From Runella defluvii (lineage in GTDB: Bacteria > Bacteroidota > Bacteroidia > Cytophagales > Spirosomataceae), in the NCBI RefSeq assembly GCF_014195535.1, contig NZ_JACIBY010000023.1:26258-90257 (forward strand): 64,000 nucleotides of DNA, written 5' to 3'. Position numbers and translations under genes: made by a program. The notes under the pieces are model-generated. The model saw only the letters and a list, made by a program, of their open reading frames with translations, was not told the DNA's origin and made no database searches. Positions 18,315 to 28,208 of this stretch are shown here, piece by piece. Positions within the stretch are counted from its first letter, which is position 1, and each line of letters opens with the position of its first letter.

Positions 18315-19703
18315 ATGCAAAGAAGAGATTTTTTATCAGCAACATTAGCGGGGGCTGCTTCGGCCTCACTTCCTTTGACGGCATTGGGTCAGGAAAACGA
18401 ACCGAAAGTACTCGTTGGCAGTAGTTTGAACGAGCCTGCCCGTGATATTCCTGTGGTAGATAATTACGATGTCATTGTGTGTGGAGCTGGTCCAGCTGGG
18501 GTGGCTGCGGCTATCGAAGCAGGTCGTACTGGAGCTAAAACATTGCTGTTAGAAGTTCACGGCTGTTTGGGGGGCGTTTGGACCTCAGGGTGCTTGACTT
18601 GGATTATTGATAATAAAAATAAAGGGGGGCTGGTCGCTGAAATCAAGGAAAAGCTTCGGGAGCGAAAAGGCAATGCCACCATACCGACTGGTAATTCCTT
18701 TTCTTTTGATGCAGAACAAATGAAAATCTTACTCGAAGAACTTTGCATACAGGCTGGAGTTACTATACGTCTATTTACTCGATTGGTATCTACGGCACAG
18801 ACAAATGGACGACTTACTCACGTTATCACTGAGTCGAAGTCAGGACGGGAAGCGTGGGCAGGAAAAATCTTCATCGATTGTACGGGCGATGGAGACTTAG
18901 CCGCCCGTTCGGGTTGCAATTTTGACTACGGTGACAGTGCTGGACAGGGCCAACCTATGAGTATGCTTTGCCTGGTTACGGGTGTTCATTATGCTGAGAT
19001 AAAAGAATTTATTCGTGATGAAGAAGACAGCAAGATAGGTTCAAGATCAAAGAAGCGATTGGAGGAGGCAATTATTAAAGGTGGTCATAAGCCATCTTAT
19101 ACACGTCCGAGTCTCTTCCCAATTTATGAAGATTTACACATGCTTATGGCCAATCATGAATATGGGTATTTGGGAACCGATGCTCGTCAGGTAACTGAGG
19201 CCACATTGAAAGGACGAGCCGAAGTCCACAAGATTATTCATAGTTTACAGTCTTTGGGAGGTTCATGGAGTAATCTAAAAATAGTTGCTACAGGAGAGCA
19301 GATTGGTATTCGAGAAAGTCGCCGAATTCATGGCCTTTATACGGTTTCGCGTTTAGACTTGATGAAAGGAGCTCGTTTTGAGGATGCGGTTTGTCGAGTT
19401 ACGTTTGGGGTGGATGTTCACTCGGTTAAAAAAGAGGATGAAGTAACAACCCAATACAACAGGGGCACCAACAGCAAGCCTTACGACATACCGATTCGTG
19501 CGTTAATTGCCAAAGACGTTCAAGGGCTGATGATGGCAGGCCGCTGCATCAGTGGCGACTTTGTTGCCCATTCCAGCTACCGGGTCACGGGCAATGCCGC
19601 AGCGATGGGTCAGGGAGCAGGGAGGGTAGCGGCTTTGGCTGCACAAAAAAATATTCTACCACAGGATGTCAAATGGTCAGAGGTGAAATGGTCGGTTGAG
19701 TAA
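18315..19703 (+). CDS. Tat-exported FAD-dependent oxidoreductase
   Basis: A 462-aa flavoprotein with a twin-arginine leader (MQRRDFLSATLAGAAS), indicating export in folded form with its cofactor. The dinucleotide fold follows at about 52-80 (VIVCGAGPAGVAAAIEAGR). FIDCTGDGDLAARSG and GLMMAGRCISGDFVAHSS are typical of the FAD_oxidored family that is common in carbohydrate loci and often mislabelled xanthan lyase. It is the last gene of the polysaccharide locus. It may oxidise a sugar released by the lyase and hydrolase; the reaction is not known for this family. Confidence 0.82.
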   Translation: MQRRDFLSATLAGAASASLPLTALGQENEPKVLVGSSLNEPARDIPVVDNYDVIVCGAGPAGVAAAIEAGRTGAKTLLLEVHGCLGGVWTSGCLTWIIDNKNKGGLVAEIKEKLRERKGNATIPTGNSFSFDAEQMKILLEELCIQAGVTIRLFTRLVSTAQTNGRLTHVITESKSGREAWAGKIFIDCTGDGDLAARSGCNFDYGDSAGQGQPMSMLCLVTGVHYAEIKEFIRDEEDSKIGSRSKKRLEEAIIKGGHKPSYTRPSLFPIYEDLHMLMANHEYGYLGTDARQVTEATLKGRAEVHKIIHSLQSLGGSWSNLKIVATGEQIGIRESRRIHGLYTVSRLDLMKGARFEDAVCRVTFGVDVHSVKKEDEVTTQYNRGTNSKPYDIPIRALIAKDVQGLMMAGRCISGDFVAHSSYRVTGNAAAMGQGAGRVAALAAQKNILPQDVKWSEVKWSVE

Positions 19704-19934
19704 TGTTTTTGGTGATTGCTAAGATAATATTGGAGTACATTCTCTATTCCTCCTTGAGCCCAATTTTTTCGATTTTAACTTGTGTCTAGTGTGTTATCGG
19801 GCTGGCAAGATATATGTTGTAAGAGAAAATCAAACCGTTAGATAACTTTCGTTACCGCTTAATAAATTAATATGTCTTTTTAGGTAAATATCACTTAGCT
19901 TGAGGTTACATTTCATTTATACCCGCAAGCAATC

Positions 19935-22900
19935 ATGAGTGCAAACCAAAAGCAAGGGGAAAGGCAAGAGAGGGCCAATGTAGTAAGTACGTTGTCAGAA
20001 GAGCGATCTACAAAGTCAAATGCCATAGAAATACCTCAGATAACGCTTCCCAAAGGCGGAGGAGCGTTGAAAGGTATTGATGAGAAATTTCTGGTGAATG
20101 CGGCTAATGGCACGGCCTCTTTTGCCATTCCCTTGCCTGTTTCGCCCAATCGCAACGGTTTTACCCCGCAGCTTTCGCTGTCCTACAATTCGGGGGTAGG
20201 CAATGGCCCGTTTGGCATTGGTTGGGAGTTAGATTTTCCCTCTATTCAACGTCGAACCGATAAAAAGCTACCTCGTTATTTTGATAGTAATGATATAGAA
20301 AAAATCGCAACTGAAGATAGTTTTATGTTTTCGGGTGCAGAGGAATTAGTGCCTATGCTGGAGTTAGATGGAGGTCAATGGAAAGTAAAACAATTTTCAG
20401 ATGACACCACTAACTTTATTATACGGCAATATCGCCCCCGTCTTGAAGGCTCATTTTTGAGGATTGAGCGTATTTTTGAAAAAGAAACGACCACTTATTA
20501 TTGGAAAGTAACTACCAAAGAAAACATTACTACTTTTTTTGGACTTAGTGCTTCTTGCCGCATTGCCGACCCGACAGATGAGTCAAAGGTCTTTCAGTGG
20601 CTACCCGAATTTGCTTACGATGATAAAGGCTCTTGGGTATGGTATGAATACAAAGAGGAGGATTTGACAAATGTTGCCAACGAAGTGAATGAGAAAAACC
20701 GCTTTGAGGGCATTGCAAAATTTACAAACCGCCACCTAAAGCGCGTAAAATATGGAAATAGCGTAGCCAAATACGTGGAGGACTCTCCCTACCAACCTGC
20801 CCTACCTGTGGGCGAAAGCTATTTTTTTGAGTTGGTTTTTGACTACGGTGAACACGCCGAAACCCTTCCTAAGACAGAAGAACTAGAAAAATGGAGTGCT
20901 CGGAACGATGCTTTTTCGTCGTATCGGAGTGGTTTTGAGTTGCGCACTTATCGCTTGTGTAAGCGGGTGCTCATGTTTCATCATTTCTCGGAATTAGGTA
21001 ATGAACCTACGTTAGTACGTTCTTTAGATATGGACTACAAAAAGTCGCGTATTTACGGCGGCATAGAACAAAAGGAAGCTGAAGTAACTTACCTCAGAGC
21101 CATAGAGCAGTGTGGATATGTCAAAAATGGGGCAGCTAGTTACAGCAAGAGAACATTGCCTAAACTGACTTTTGAGTACCAAGAACTGAACTGGAACAAG
21201 GACGTAAAAAACGTAAGCAATGAAAGCCTTATTCACTCCCCAAGCGGCCTCTCGGGGAACTATCAGTGGGTGGATTTGTACAATGAGGGAATTAATGGCC
21301 TACTGACCGAACAAGCCAATGCCTGGTTTTATAAGTCAAATTTCGGGGTTGTTGAAACGGATGAACTTCATTTTTCGCAAGCCCAGATGGTCATGCCTAA
21401 ACCCTCTTTTTTGGGTTTGGGAAATGGCTCGCTCCAATTGCAAGACCTAAATGCTAATGGCGAAAAACAGTTAGTGGTAAACAGTGGCGGAGTACAAGGG
21501 TATTTTGAGCTGAAAGACGACGGCGAATGGCAGCCGTTTCGTACTTTTTTGAAAAACTTGCATTTGGACTTGAAAAACCCCAACGTTCGCATGTTGGATG
21601 TCAACGGCGACGGTAAACCCGAAGTGGTACTTTCGGACGAAGGCGCATTTTGGTTTTGGGAAAACGAGGGCAAAATTGGCTATGATGCCCCCGAATTAGC
21701 CGCAAAACCCTACGATGAAGAACAGGGTGCTGCTATTGTCTTTGCCGACCAGGAACAGCGCATTTTCCTTGCCGATATGTCTGGCGATGGCATGACAGAC
21801 ATTGTGCGTATTCGCAATGGCGAAGTTTGTTACTGGGCGAATATGGGTTATGGTCGTTTTGCACCAAAAGTTACTATGCGTAATTCGCCCGTTTTTGACC
21901 ATTCGGATTTGTTCAATCCTAGTTATATTCAGTTGGCGGATGTTAGCGGAACAGGGGCGACGGATATTATTTACTTGGGGAAAAACACCTTTAAAGCGTA
22001 CTTGAATTGCAGTGGAAATGCGTGGACCGACGGCGAAACCATTGAGCCTTTTTTTTCGACCGAACAGCCGAATCGGATAACCATCACGGATTTACTCGGT
22101 AACGGAACGGCCTGTATTGTGTGGTCGTCGGAAATGCCTGCTTATGTCAATGCACCTATGCGCTACATGGACTTGATGGGGGGGAATAAACCACACTTAA
22201 TGAAGAGCCATGAAAATGGTTTAGGCAAAACGACCAGTGTAGCATATAAAAGCTCCACCTTTTTTTATTTAAAAGATAAACTGAATGGAACTCCTTGGAT
22301 AACCAAACTGGCTTTTCCTGTACAAGTCGTTGCCAAAACGATTAGTACAGATAGCGTTACGAATGTCCGATTTTCTGCTGAGTATTCGTACCATCATGGC
22401 TATTACGACCATGCAGAAAGAGAATTTAGGGGGTTTGGGAGGGTAGAGCAACGCGATACGGAAGAATTTGAAGTAACCGACTTTGCCAATTTAAGCACAA
22501 GTGAACACCATCAACCGCCTGTTTTGACAAAAACATGGTTTCATACAGGCGCATTTTTAGATAGGGACAGAATTTTAAACCAATTCAAGCAGGAATACTG
22601 GTATAAAAATGAAGCATTAGCTGACGTTTCAGAGTATGAATTGCCCGATGCCGTTTTGTTGGCAGCCGATCATTTAGGAGCTTTTGATATCAATATCATC
22701 AGTGCTGACGAATGGCGCGAAGCCCTGCGTGCGTGCAAAGGTATGACACTGCGCCAAGAGGTCTTTGGTTTAGACGCTAAAAAACGGATTGCTGACGAGC
22801 GAAAAGCCAAAAATTACGTTGATGGCAACGCTGATTTTGAAGCATTCAAGAAGGAGGTAGCCCTAAAAGAGTTAATTCCTTACAATGTAGCCACGCACAA

Positions 22901-25900
22901 CTGCGAGATACAATTGTTACAAGCACGAGGAAAAAATCGTTATGCCTCTTTTATTGTCAAAGAAAGTGAAGCCATTACGTTTACCTATGAGCGTGACCAC
23001 GAAGACCCGCGCATTGCCCACACCTTGAACCTAGAAACGGATGAATTGGGTAATTTGTTGGAAAGTGTAAGCATCGTTTATCCAAGAAAAAAAGAAGAAC
23101 CATTATTAGAAAATGAGCCAAGTGACAACGATGCCGCACGGCGTGCCAAACAGCACGGCAAAGACGGGCAGAAAAAAACTTGGATTACGTTTGCGAAAAA
23201 TGATTTTACTAACGACATCCTAGCACCTGCCAATTACTATCTTCGTAAAAATTGGCAAACACAGACCTACGAACTAACAGGCGTAAAGCCACAGTCTGGA
23301 TATTTTAAAATTGCTGATTTTAAGAACAAAGTAACCAATTTTCAAGAAATTGAATACCAACAAATTGCGTCAGGTTCGTTGCCTCAAAAACGTTTGATTG
23401 AACACATCAAGACCAAATTCTATGATGCAGATTTGAGCCTACCTTTGGCGGATGGGCAAATAGCGACACGTGCCGTACCTTATGAAGCGTATCAGTTGGC
23501 TTTTACCCCTCATTTAATCAATAATATTTTTACGCCAAGTACATCGTCAGCTCAATTTGAAGTGACAGAGACTGATTTGTTGGCGGCAAAATACTTGTCA
23601 CTTGATGCCAAATGGTGGGTACAATCGGGCACGGTCATTCATAAACACAATGGAGAAAATTTTGACGATTTAAAAGGCCGATTTTTTGCATCTGTTGGCT
23701 ACATTGACCCTTTTGATAGCGAAACTGCCGTTGAATACGATGCCCGCCACCTTTTTATGCAAAGGGCTTTGGCGTATATTGATAAAACGGCCAATATCTT
23801 CAATGAAACAAAGGTTTTGCGTTTCAATTACCGCACGTTGTCGCCTGATGTTATGCAAGACATCAACGACAATATCAGTTCGGTCATCGTTGATGAACTC
23901 GGTTTGGTAAAAGCAACGGCGATAGAAGGCAAAGATACCAATAACGACCAACAAGGCGAAGAAGCCGACAACCTCAATGGCTTCAAAGAACATACCGACC
24001 AGGCTGAAAAAGAGTTAATCGCCGCCTTTTTTGCCACCGCAAAGGTGGCATTGCCTAATGTTTGTGCCTACAATCAGTTGCAAACGTTGGCGTGGCAATT
24101 ACTCGGCTCGGCTTCGGCTCGTATGGTGTATGATTTTTCGGCCCAGCCTACGGTGGTGGCGAGTATTGTCAGAGAGCAACATGCCAATGTGAACCTACAA
24201 AGCCCATTGCAAATCAGTTTTGAATACACCGATGGTATGGGCAAAGTTGCCATGAAAAAAGTACAAGCCGAACCTGGTATCGTCAAACTACCTAACGGAA
24301 CAGAAATCAATACCGAAAACAAACTCCGTTGGATTGGCAATGGGCGTACGGTGTTGAACAACAAAGGAAACCCTATCAAACAATACGAACCGTATTTCTC
24401 TACGACTCCCGCTTACGAAGCCGATCCTATGCTGGTGGAGCAAGGCGTTTCACCAATCTTGTACTACGACGGTGCAGGACGGAATGTAAGGACGGAGTTA
24501 CCCAACGGCACATTTACCAAAGTCGTTTTTGATGCGTGGAAACAACTGACTTACGATGTCAATGACACCATAGAGGAAAGTACTTGGAAAAATGACCTCA
24601 AAAATGCCACAGCTTATGCCAAAAGCAAAAGTCATGCAGATACTCCTTCGTGTATTATTTTGGATAGTTTGGGCAGACCAACGCTCGGAATTGACCACAA
24701 TAAGTGGCTTGACTCCAATGGAAACCCCAAAGAGGAAAAATACTTTACCTATTCTACTATTGACATCGAAGGCAATGCACTTTCTGTCACCGATGCCCGT
24801 GGCAATACCGTTATGGCGTGGCGGTACGATATGCTGGGGCATAGAGTGATGCAAACAAGCATGGATGCAGGTAAACGTTGGATGCTCAATGATGCTTCAG
24901 GTAAGCCAATCCGTGCTTTTGACGAGCGAGGGCATGAGTTTATTTTTGAATACGACAAAGCGCATCGCCCAACGAAGAAAATTGTCAGAGGCGGCGATGG
25001 CGCAGTGGCACTTAACCATTGTTACGAAACGATTATCTATGGCGAAGGTTTACCCAATGACAAGGCGAAAAACCTAAGAGGTCAAGCGGCTGTCTTGTAC
25101 GATACCGCAGGAAAAATCACATCTGAACGCCATGATTTTAAAGGAAATCTCTTAGAAAGTACCCGTGTTTTTGCCAAAGACTATAAAAACACACCACATT
25201 GGGATACTCCCAATCCAGATGATTTTTTGGAAGGTACAAAGTACACCTTTACCACAAATACGACATACGATGCGCTCAATCGCCCCGTACAGCAGATTAC
25301 ACCTGACGGTAAAGCAACTTTGTCAACTTTTAATACAGGTGCTTTATTAGAAAAAGTAATCCTACGAGAAGGTAGCCGCAGCACCGAATATGTTAGTAAC
25401 ATAGACTACAATGAAAAAGGACAGCGCACCCGAATCATATACGGCAACGGAGTAACCACCAAATACGATTACGACTCTCTTACGTTTAGATTGCAACGTT
25501 TGTTCACCTCTTCCCTTAGTGGAAGTAGAGAGGAGGTTTTACAGGATTTGAACTACACCTACGATCCAACAGGAAACATCACCACCATACAGGACCGTGC
25601 CATACCAACCGTATTTTTCAACAATCAGAAAATACAAGGCAAAAACGAATACACCTACGATGCCCTCTACCGCTTGGTAACTGCTACAGGCAGAGAGCAA
25701 AATACCAACTCACCCAACTTCGATACGTGCGACAATTGGAACGATGCTTTTGCGCTATTCAACCACAATAGCGGCGATACTATGGCAATGCGTAACTACA
25801 CGCAACGCTATCAATACGACCAAGTTGGTAATATCCTGCAAATGAAGCACGAAGCAGGTGCAAACGGCTCATGGACCAGAAACAACGCCTATGAAAGCAA

Positions 25901-27737
25901 AAATAACCGCATTAAAAATACGACCGTAGGCAATAGTACTTACAACTTTACGCACCACGCATTACATGGTTACATGGAGGTCATGCCGCACCTAAGCAGC
26001 ATGGTATGGACATTCAAAGAAGAACTACAAGCCACTGCCAAACAAGTAGTGAATAATGGCACGCCCGAAACCACTTACTACGTCTATGACAGCAGCGGAC
26101 AGCGCGCCAGAAAAATAACAGAAAACCAAGCAGCAGCAGGGGTAATGCCCACTTTTAAGGACGAACGCATTTACGTGGGGGGCTATGAAATCTATAAAAA
26201 CCAAAATGGCTTAGAGCGAGAAACGCTTCATATTATGGATGATAAGCAGCGTATTGCCATGATAGATACCGAAACCGAAGCACGTACCTTTTTAGGAATG
26301 AATTTGGGGCGAACTTCTCCTGAGCAGACGGTAAGGTATCAGTTGGGCAATCATTTAGGCTCTGCCAGTTTGGAGCTTGATGAAAATGCCGCTGTAATAA
26401 GCTATGAAGAATATCACCCTTACGGCACAACAGCCTACCAAGCACGCAATGCAGTAATAAAAGCAGCAGCGAAACGCTATCGCTATACAGGTATGGAACG
26501 TGATGAGGAAACAGGCTTAGAATATCACTCGGCGCGGTATTATATGGCTTGGCTGGGTAGGTGGATAAGCGGTGATCCTCTTGAATTAAAAGATGGCATA
26601 AATGTGTTTGTTTATGTGAAATCAAATCCTTTAAATCTTTATGACCCTAGCGGAACTTTAAGTTGGGGACAGGTTGCAGGAATTGCTGCTGCTGTAGTTG
26701 TTGGTACAGTTGTAACAGTTGCTACTGCTGGAGCAGCTGGCCCTGTTGTAGGTGTAGCATTAGCAACTGTAATTGGTGGTGCGGTCGGAGGAGCAGCAGG
26801 AGGAGCTGTTGGTGAAGTCGTTGAGGCGCACATTGATAACAGAGAAGCTCATGTTGGACGTGCTGCATTAATTGGAGCAGTTGCAGGAGGTGTATTTGCT
26901 GGCGCTGGTGTAGCTGCTGGAGCAGTAGCAAGATCGGCTGGAGGGCAAGCAGTAGCGAGTGCCGTGGGGCGAAGTGCTGTAGGGCGTACAGCAACAACAG
27001 CAGTATCAAGAGTATCTGCGGCAGCTGGGAGAGTAGCGGCTACCGAAGCAGGGCAAGCAGCTAGAAGTGTTGCTACTCGTGTTGCAAACTCATCCGTAGG
27101 TCGCGTTACTGCTTCTGCTGCAAGAAGGGCAACAACAGGGTTAGAAGCTATTGAGAGAGTAAGTGAACGAGCAGGATCTTCTCTTGCGAGAAGAATTCCT
27201 GGTTCTGCTTTAAATAGAGCAGAGGCAAGTGCTACTACTGAGTGCTTACAACAAATGACTGGTGCATTAAACACAACTGAACAAGTCGTTGCTTCACCTA
27301 GTAGATTATCAGAGAGAGCTTTAAAAGGTAGAGCTGATGAACTAGCAGAACAATTAAGTGAACAAGGTTTAAAGCGTTCTTTTGGAACAGTAGGGGTTTT
27401 GCAAGGGGAAGTAGATGGACAGGTTATAACACTAGTTGGTGGCACTAATCAAAGATTTACTGATGCTTTAAGACCATTACTAAGAGAGGGAGAAGAAATA
27501 GTCGAACCATTATTTTTTAATAGAATAAAAGACGGAACGGAGAGAGTACTTAGAAGTGAACGCTTAGGTATTTGGGTTCATACAGAACAAGTTTTAGCAA
27601 ATGAAGCTAGCGAAAGAGCACTTGTTAATTCATGGGTTGCCACATCAAACAATGCCTGTAAAGGGCTGTGTAGATCAAGTTTTGGGCCATTAGGGGATTT
27701 GTTTCCTGAGGTATTACACATTAATCCTGGACATTGA
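19935..27737 (+). CDS. Tc toxin TcB-TcC fusion (BC cocoon) with deaminase-like effector
   Basis: A 2600-aa Tc toxin BC component that forms a hollow shell around its own C-terminal toxin. Domain order: SpvB-type N-terminus (about 38-370; GTASFAIPLPVSPNRNGF, SYNSGVGNGPFGIGWELDFP); FG-GAP/VCBS propeller motifs (DVNGDGKPE, DMSGDGMTD, DVSGTGATD); TcdB middle regions (FREFGFGR-type FRGFGRVEQRDTE); many RHS/YD repeats (about 1450-2190); and the RHS core end (ARYYMAWLGRWISGDP, SNPLNLYDPSG, near 2200-2240), where TcC proteins self-cleave using aspartates. After that come an Ala/Gly-rich hydrophobic stretch (about 2246-2340) and a unique tail. The tail ends with HTE (2549-2551) and a CKGLC pair (Cys2575, Cys2579), the layout of zinc-dependent toxin deaminases. 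No signal peptide. In most characterised loci TcB and TcC are separate proteins. The 231-bp upstream gap shows no clear consensus promoter. Confidence 0.93.
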   Translation: MSANQKQGERQERANVVSTLSEERSTKSNAIEIPQITLPKGGGALKGIDEKFLVNAANGTASFAIPLPVSPNRNGFTPQLSLSYNSGVGNGPFGIGWELDFPSIQRRTDKKLPRYFDSNDIEKIATEDSFMFSGAEELVPMLELDGGQWKVKQFSDDTTNFIIRQYRPRLEGSFLRIERIFEKETTTYYWKVTTKENITTFFGLSASCRIADPTDESKVFQWLPEFAYDDKGSWVWYEYKEEDLTNVANEVNEKNRFEGIAKFTNRHLKRVKYGNSVAKYVEDSPYQPALPVGESYFFELVFDYGEHAETLPKTEELEKWSARNDAFSSYRSGFELRTYRLCKRVLMFHHFSELGNEPTLVRSLDMDYKKSRIYGGIEQKEAEVTYLRAIEQCGYVKNGAASYSKRTLPKLTFEYQELNWNKDVKNVSNESLIHSPSGLSGNYQWVDLYNEGINGLLTEQANAWFYKSNFGVVETDELHFSQAQMVMPKPSFLGLGNGSLQLQDLNANGEKQLVVNSGGVQGYFELKDDGEWQPFRTFLKNLHLDLKNPNVRMLDVNGDGKPEVVLSDEGAFWFWENEGKIGYDAPELAAKPYDEEQGAAIVFADQEQRIFLADMSGDGMTDIVRIRNGEVCYWANMGYGRFAPKVTMRNSPVFDHSDLFNPSYIQLADVSGTGATDIIYLGKNTFKAYLNCSGNAWTDGETIEPFFSTEQPNRITITDLLGNGTACIVWSSEMPAYVNAPMRYMDLMGGNKPHLMKSHENGLGKTTSVAYKSSTFFYLKDKLNGTPWITKLAFPVQVVAKTISTDSVTNVRFSAEYSYHHGYYDHAEREFRGFGRVEQRDTEEFEVTDFANLSTSEHHQPPVLTKTWFHTGAFLDRDRILNQFKQEYWYKNEALADVSEYELPDAVLLAADHLGAFDINIISADEWREALRACKGMTLRQEVFGLDAKKRIADERKAKNYVDGNADFEAFKKEVALKELIPYNVATHNCEIQLLQARGKNRYASFIVKESEAITFTYERDHEDPRIAHTLNLETDELGNLLESVSIVYPRKKEEPLLENEPSDNDAARRAKQHGKDGQKKTWITFAKNDFTNDILAPANYYLRKNWQTQTYELTGVKPQSGYFKIADFKNKVTNFQEIEYQQIASGSLPQKRLIEHIKTKFYDADLSLPLADGQIATRAVPYEAYQLAFTPHLINNIFTPSTSSAQFEVTETDLLAAKYLSLDAKWWVQSGTVIHKHNGENFDDLKGRFFASVGYIDPFDSETAVEYDARHLFMQRALAYIDKTANIFNETKVLRFNYRTLSPDVMQDINDNISSVIVDELGLVKATAIEGKDTNNDQQGEEADNLNGFKEHTDQAEKELIAAFFATAKVALPNVCAYNQLQTLAWQLLGSASARMVYDFSAQPTVVASIVREQHANVNLQSPLQISFEYTDGMGKVAMKKVQAEPGIVKLPNGTEINTENKLRWIGNGRTVLNNKGNPIKQYEPYFSTTPAYEADPMLVEQGVSPILYYDGAGRNVRTELPNGTFTKVVFDAWKQLTYDVNDTIEESTWKNDLKNATAYAKSKSHADTPSCIILDSLGRPTLGIDHNKWLDSNGNPKEEKYFTYSTIDIEGNALSVTDARGNTVMAWRYDMLGHRVMQTSMDAGKRWMLNDASGKPIRAFDERGHEFIFEYDKAHRPTKKIVRGGDGAVALNHCYETIIYGEGLPNDKAKNLRGQAAVLYDTAGKITSERHDFKGNLLESTRVFAKDYKNTPHWDTPNPDDFLEGTKYTFTTNTTYDALNRPVQQITPDGKATLSTFNTGALLEKVILREGSRSTEYVSNIDYNEKGQRTRIIYGNGVTTKYDYDSLTFRLQRLFTSSLSGSREEVLQDLNYTYDPTGNITTIQDRAIPTVFFNNQKIQGKNEYTYDALYRLVTATGREQNTNSPNFDTCDNWNDAFALFNHNSGDTMAMRNYTQRYQYDQVGNILQMKHEAGANGSWTRNNAYESKNNRIKNTTVGNSTYNFTHHALHGYMEVMPHLSSMVWTFKEELQATAKQVVNNGTPETTYYVYDSSGQRARKITENQAAAGVMPTFKDERIYVGGYEIYKNQNGLERETLHIMDDKQRIAMIDTETEARTFLGMNLGRTSPEQTVRYQLGNHLGSASLELDENAAVISYEEYHPYGTTAYQARNAVIKAAAKRYRYTGMERDEETGLEYHSARYYMAWLGRWISGDPLELKDGINVFVYVKSNPLNLYDPSGTLSWGQVAGIAAAVVVGTVVTVATAGAAGPVVGVALATVIGGAVGGAAGGAVGEVVEAHIDNREAHVGRAALIGAVAGGVFAGAGVAAGAVARSAGGQAVASAVGRSAVGRTATTAVSRVSAAAGRVAATEAGQAARSVATRVANSSVGRVTASAARRATTGLEAIERVSERAGSSLARRIPGSALNRAEASATTECLQQMTGALNTTEQVVASPSRLSERALKGRADELAEQLSEQGLKRSFGTVGVLQGEVDGQVITLVGGTNQRFTDALRPLLREGEEIVEPLFFNRIKDGTERVLRSERLGIWVHTEQVLANEASERALVNSWVATSNNACKGLCRSSFGPLGDLFPEVLHINPGH

Positions 27738-27772
27738 AAGTGAAAACACTAAAAAATTATTAAATCACTCAC

Positions 27773-27963
27773 AATGCGAATAATGGGTTAAAAATATTGA
27801 AATTGGCTAAAAAATAAGTTTTTGGTCAATGAGAATCGCTTAAAGCCGTTTTTGAACAAAATTGGAAGCTACAAGCGATTCTCTGACAATATCGTTCTCT
27901 ATTTTTGCTTGCTTTAAGGCTAAAAAGGTACTTTTTGAACGATTTTAACCCATTATTAGCATT
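27773..27963. repeat. Imperfect inverted repeat pair bracketing the gap after the TcBC gene
   Basis: A 21-bp arm at 27773-27793 matches the reverse complement of 27943-27963 at 20 of 21 bases (AATGCGAATAATGGGTTAAAA versus AATGCTAATAATGGGTTAAAA). Inside lies a perfect 11-bp pair, GAGAATCGCTT (27831-27841) and AAGCGATTCTC (27873-27883). The 191-bp block fills most of the gap between the TcBC gene and the 70-aa gene. It could be a small non-autonomous element or a large attenuator fold. Confidence 0.55.
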
Positions 27964-27983
27964 CACAATAAACTATATAAAAT

Positions 27984-28196
27984 ATGCAAAATCCAATCAA
28001 CAACTCGCTATTTAACTTGATGGCAAATGACCTCAAAATAGTAAAAATACAAAAAGAGTCCAATGAGACCATTCGTGGGTTGCTTTTGGAGAAGGGACAC
28101 CTCATACCTGCCGATTTAATACCCCATGCAGAAAAGTTCATCAGCGGTTACCGACTGCGTTGGTGTTTTTACCAAGTAACAGCAAGGCGGTGTTAA
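27984..28196 (+). CDS. Small protein (70 aa) of unknown function in the Tc locus
   Basis: Not recognised. A 70-residue soluble, mixed-charge protein (MQNPINNSLFNLMANDLKIV...) with no membrane segment and no known motif. It starts 246 nt after the toxin stop and ends 12 nt before the membrane-protein gene, so it begins the three-gene unit that ends with TcA. Its position right after a gene with a variable toxic C-terminus is where immunity genes of polymorphic toxins sit, but Tc toxins usually lack one. It could also be a chaperone or a non-coding artefact. Confidence 0.5.
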   Translation: MQNPINNSLFNLMANDLKIVKIQKESNETIRGLLLEKGHLIPADLIPHAEKFISGYRLRWCFYQVTARRC

Positions 28197-28208
28197 AACA
28201 AACAAAAG

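Noticed and set aside
26849..27445. 198-codon antisense frame within the TcBC 3' end
   Set aside because: It lies opposite an Ala/Gly-rich coding stretch with biased codons; no start signal or recognisable domain.
27831..27883. 11-bp inverted pair considered as an intrinsic terminator of the TcBC gene
   Set aside because: The loop is 31 nt and no T run follows; reported only as part of the larger inverted-repeat block.
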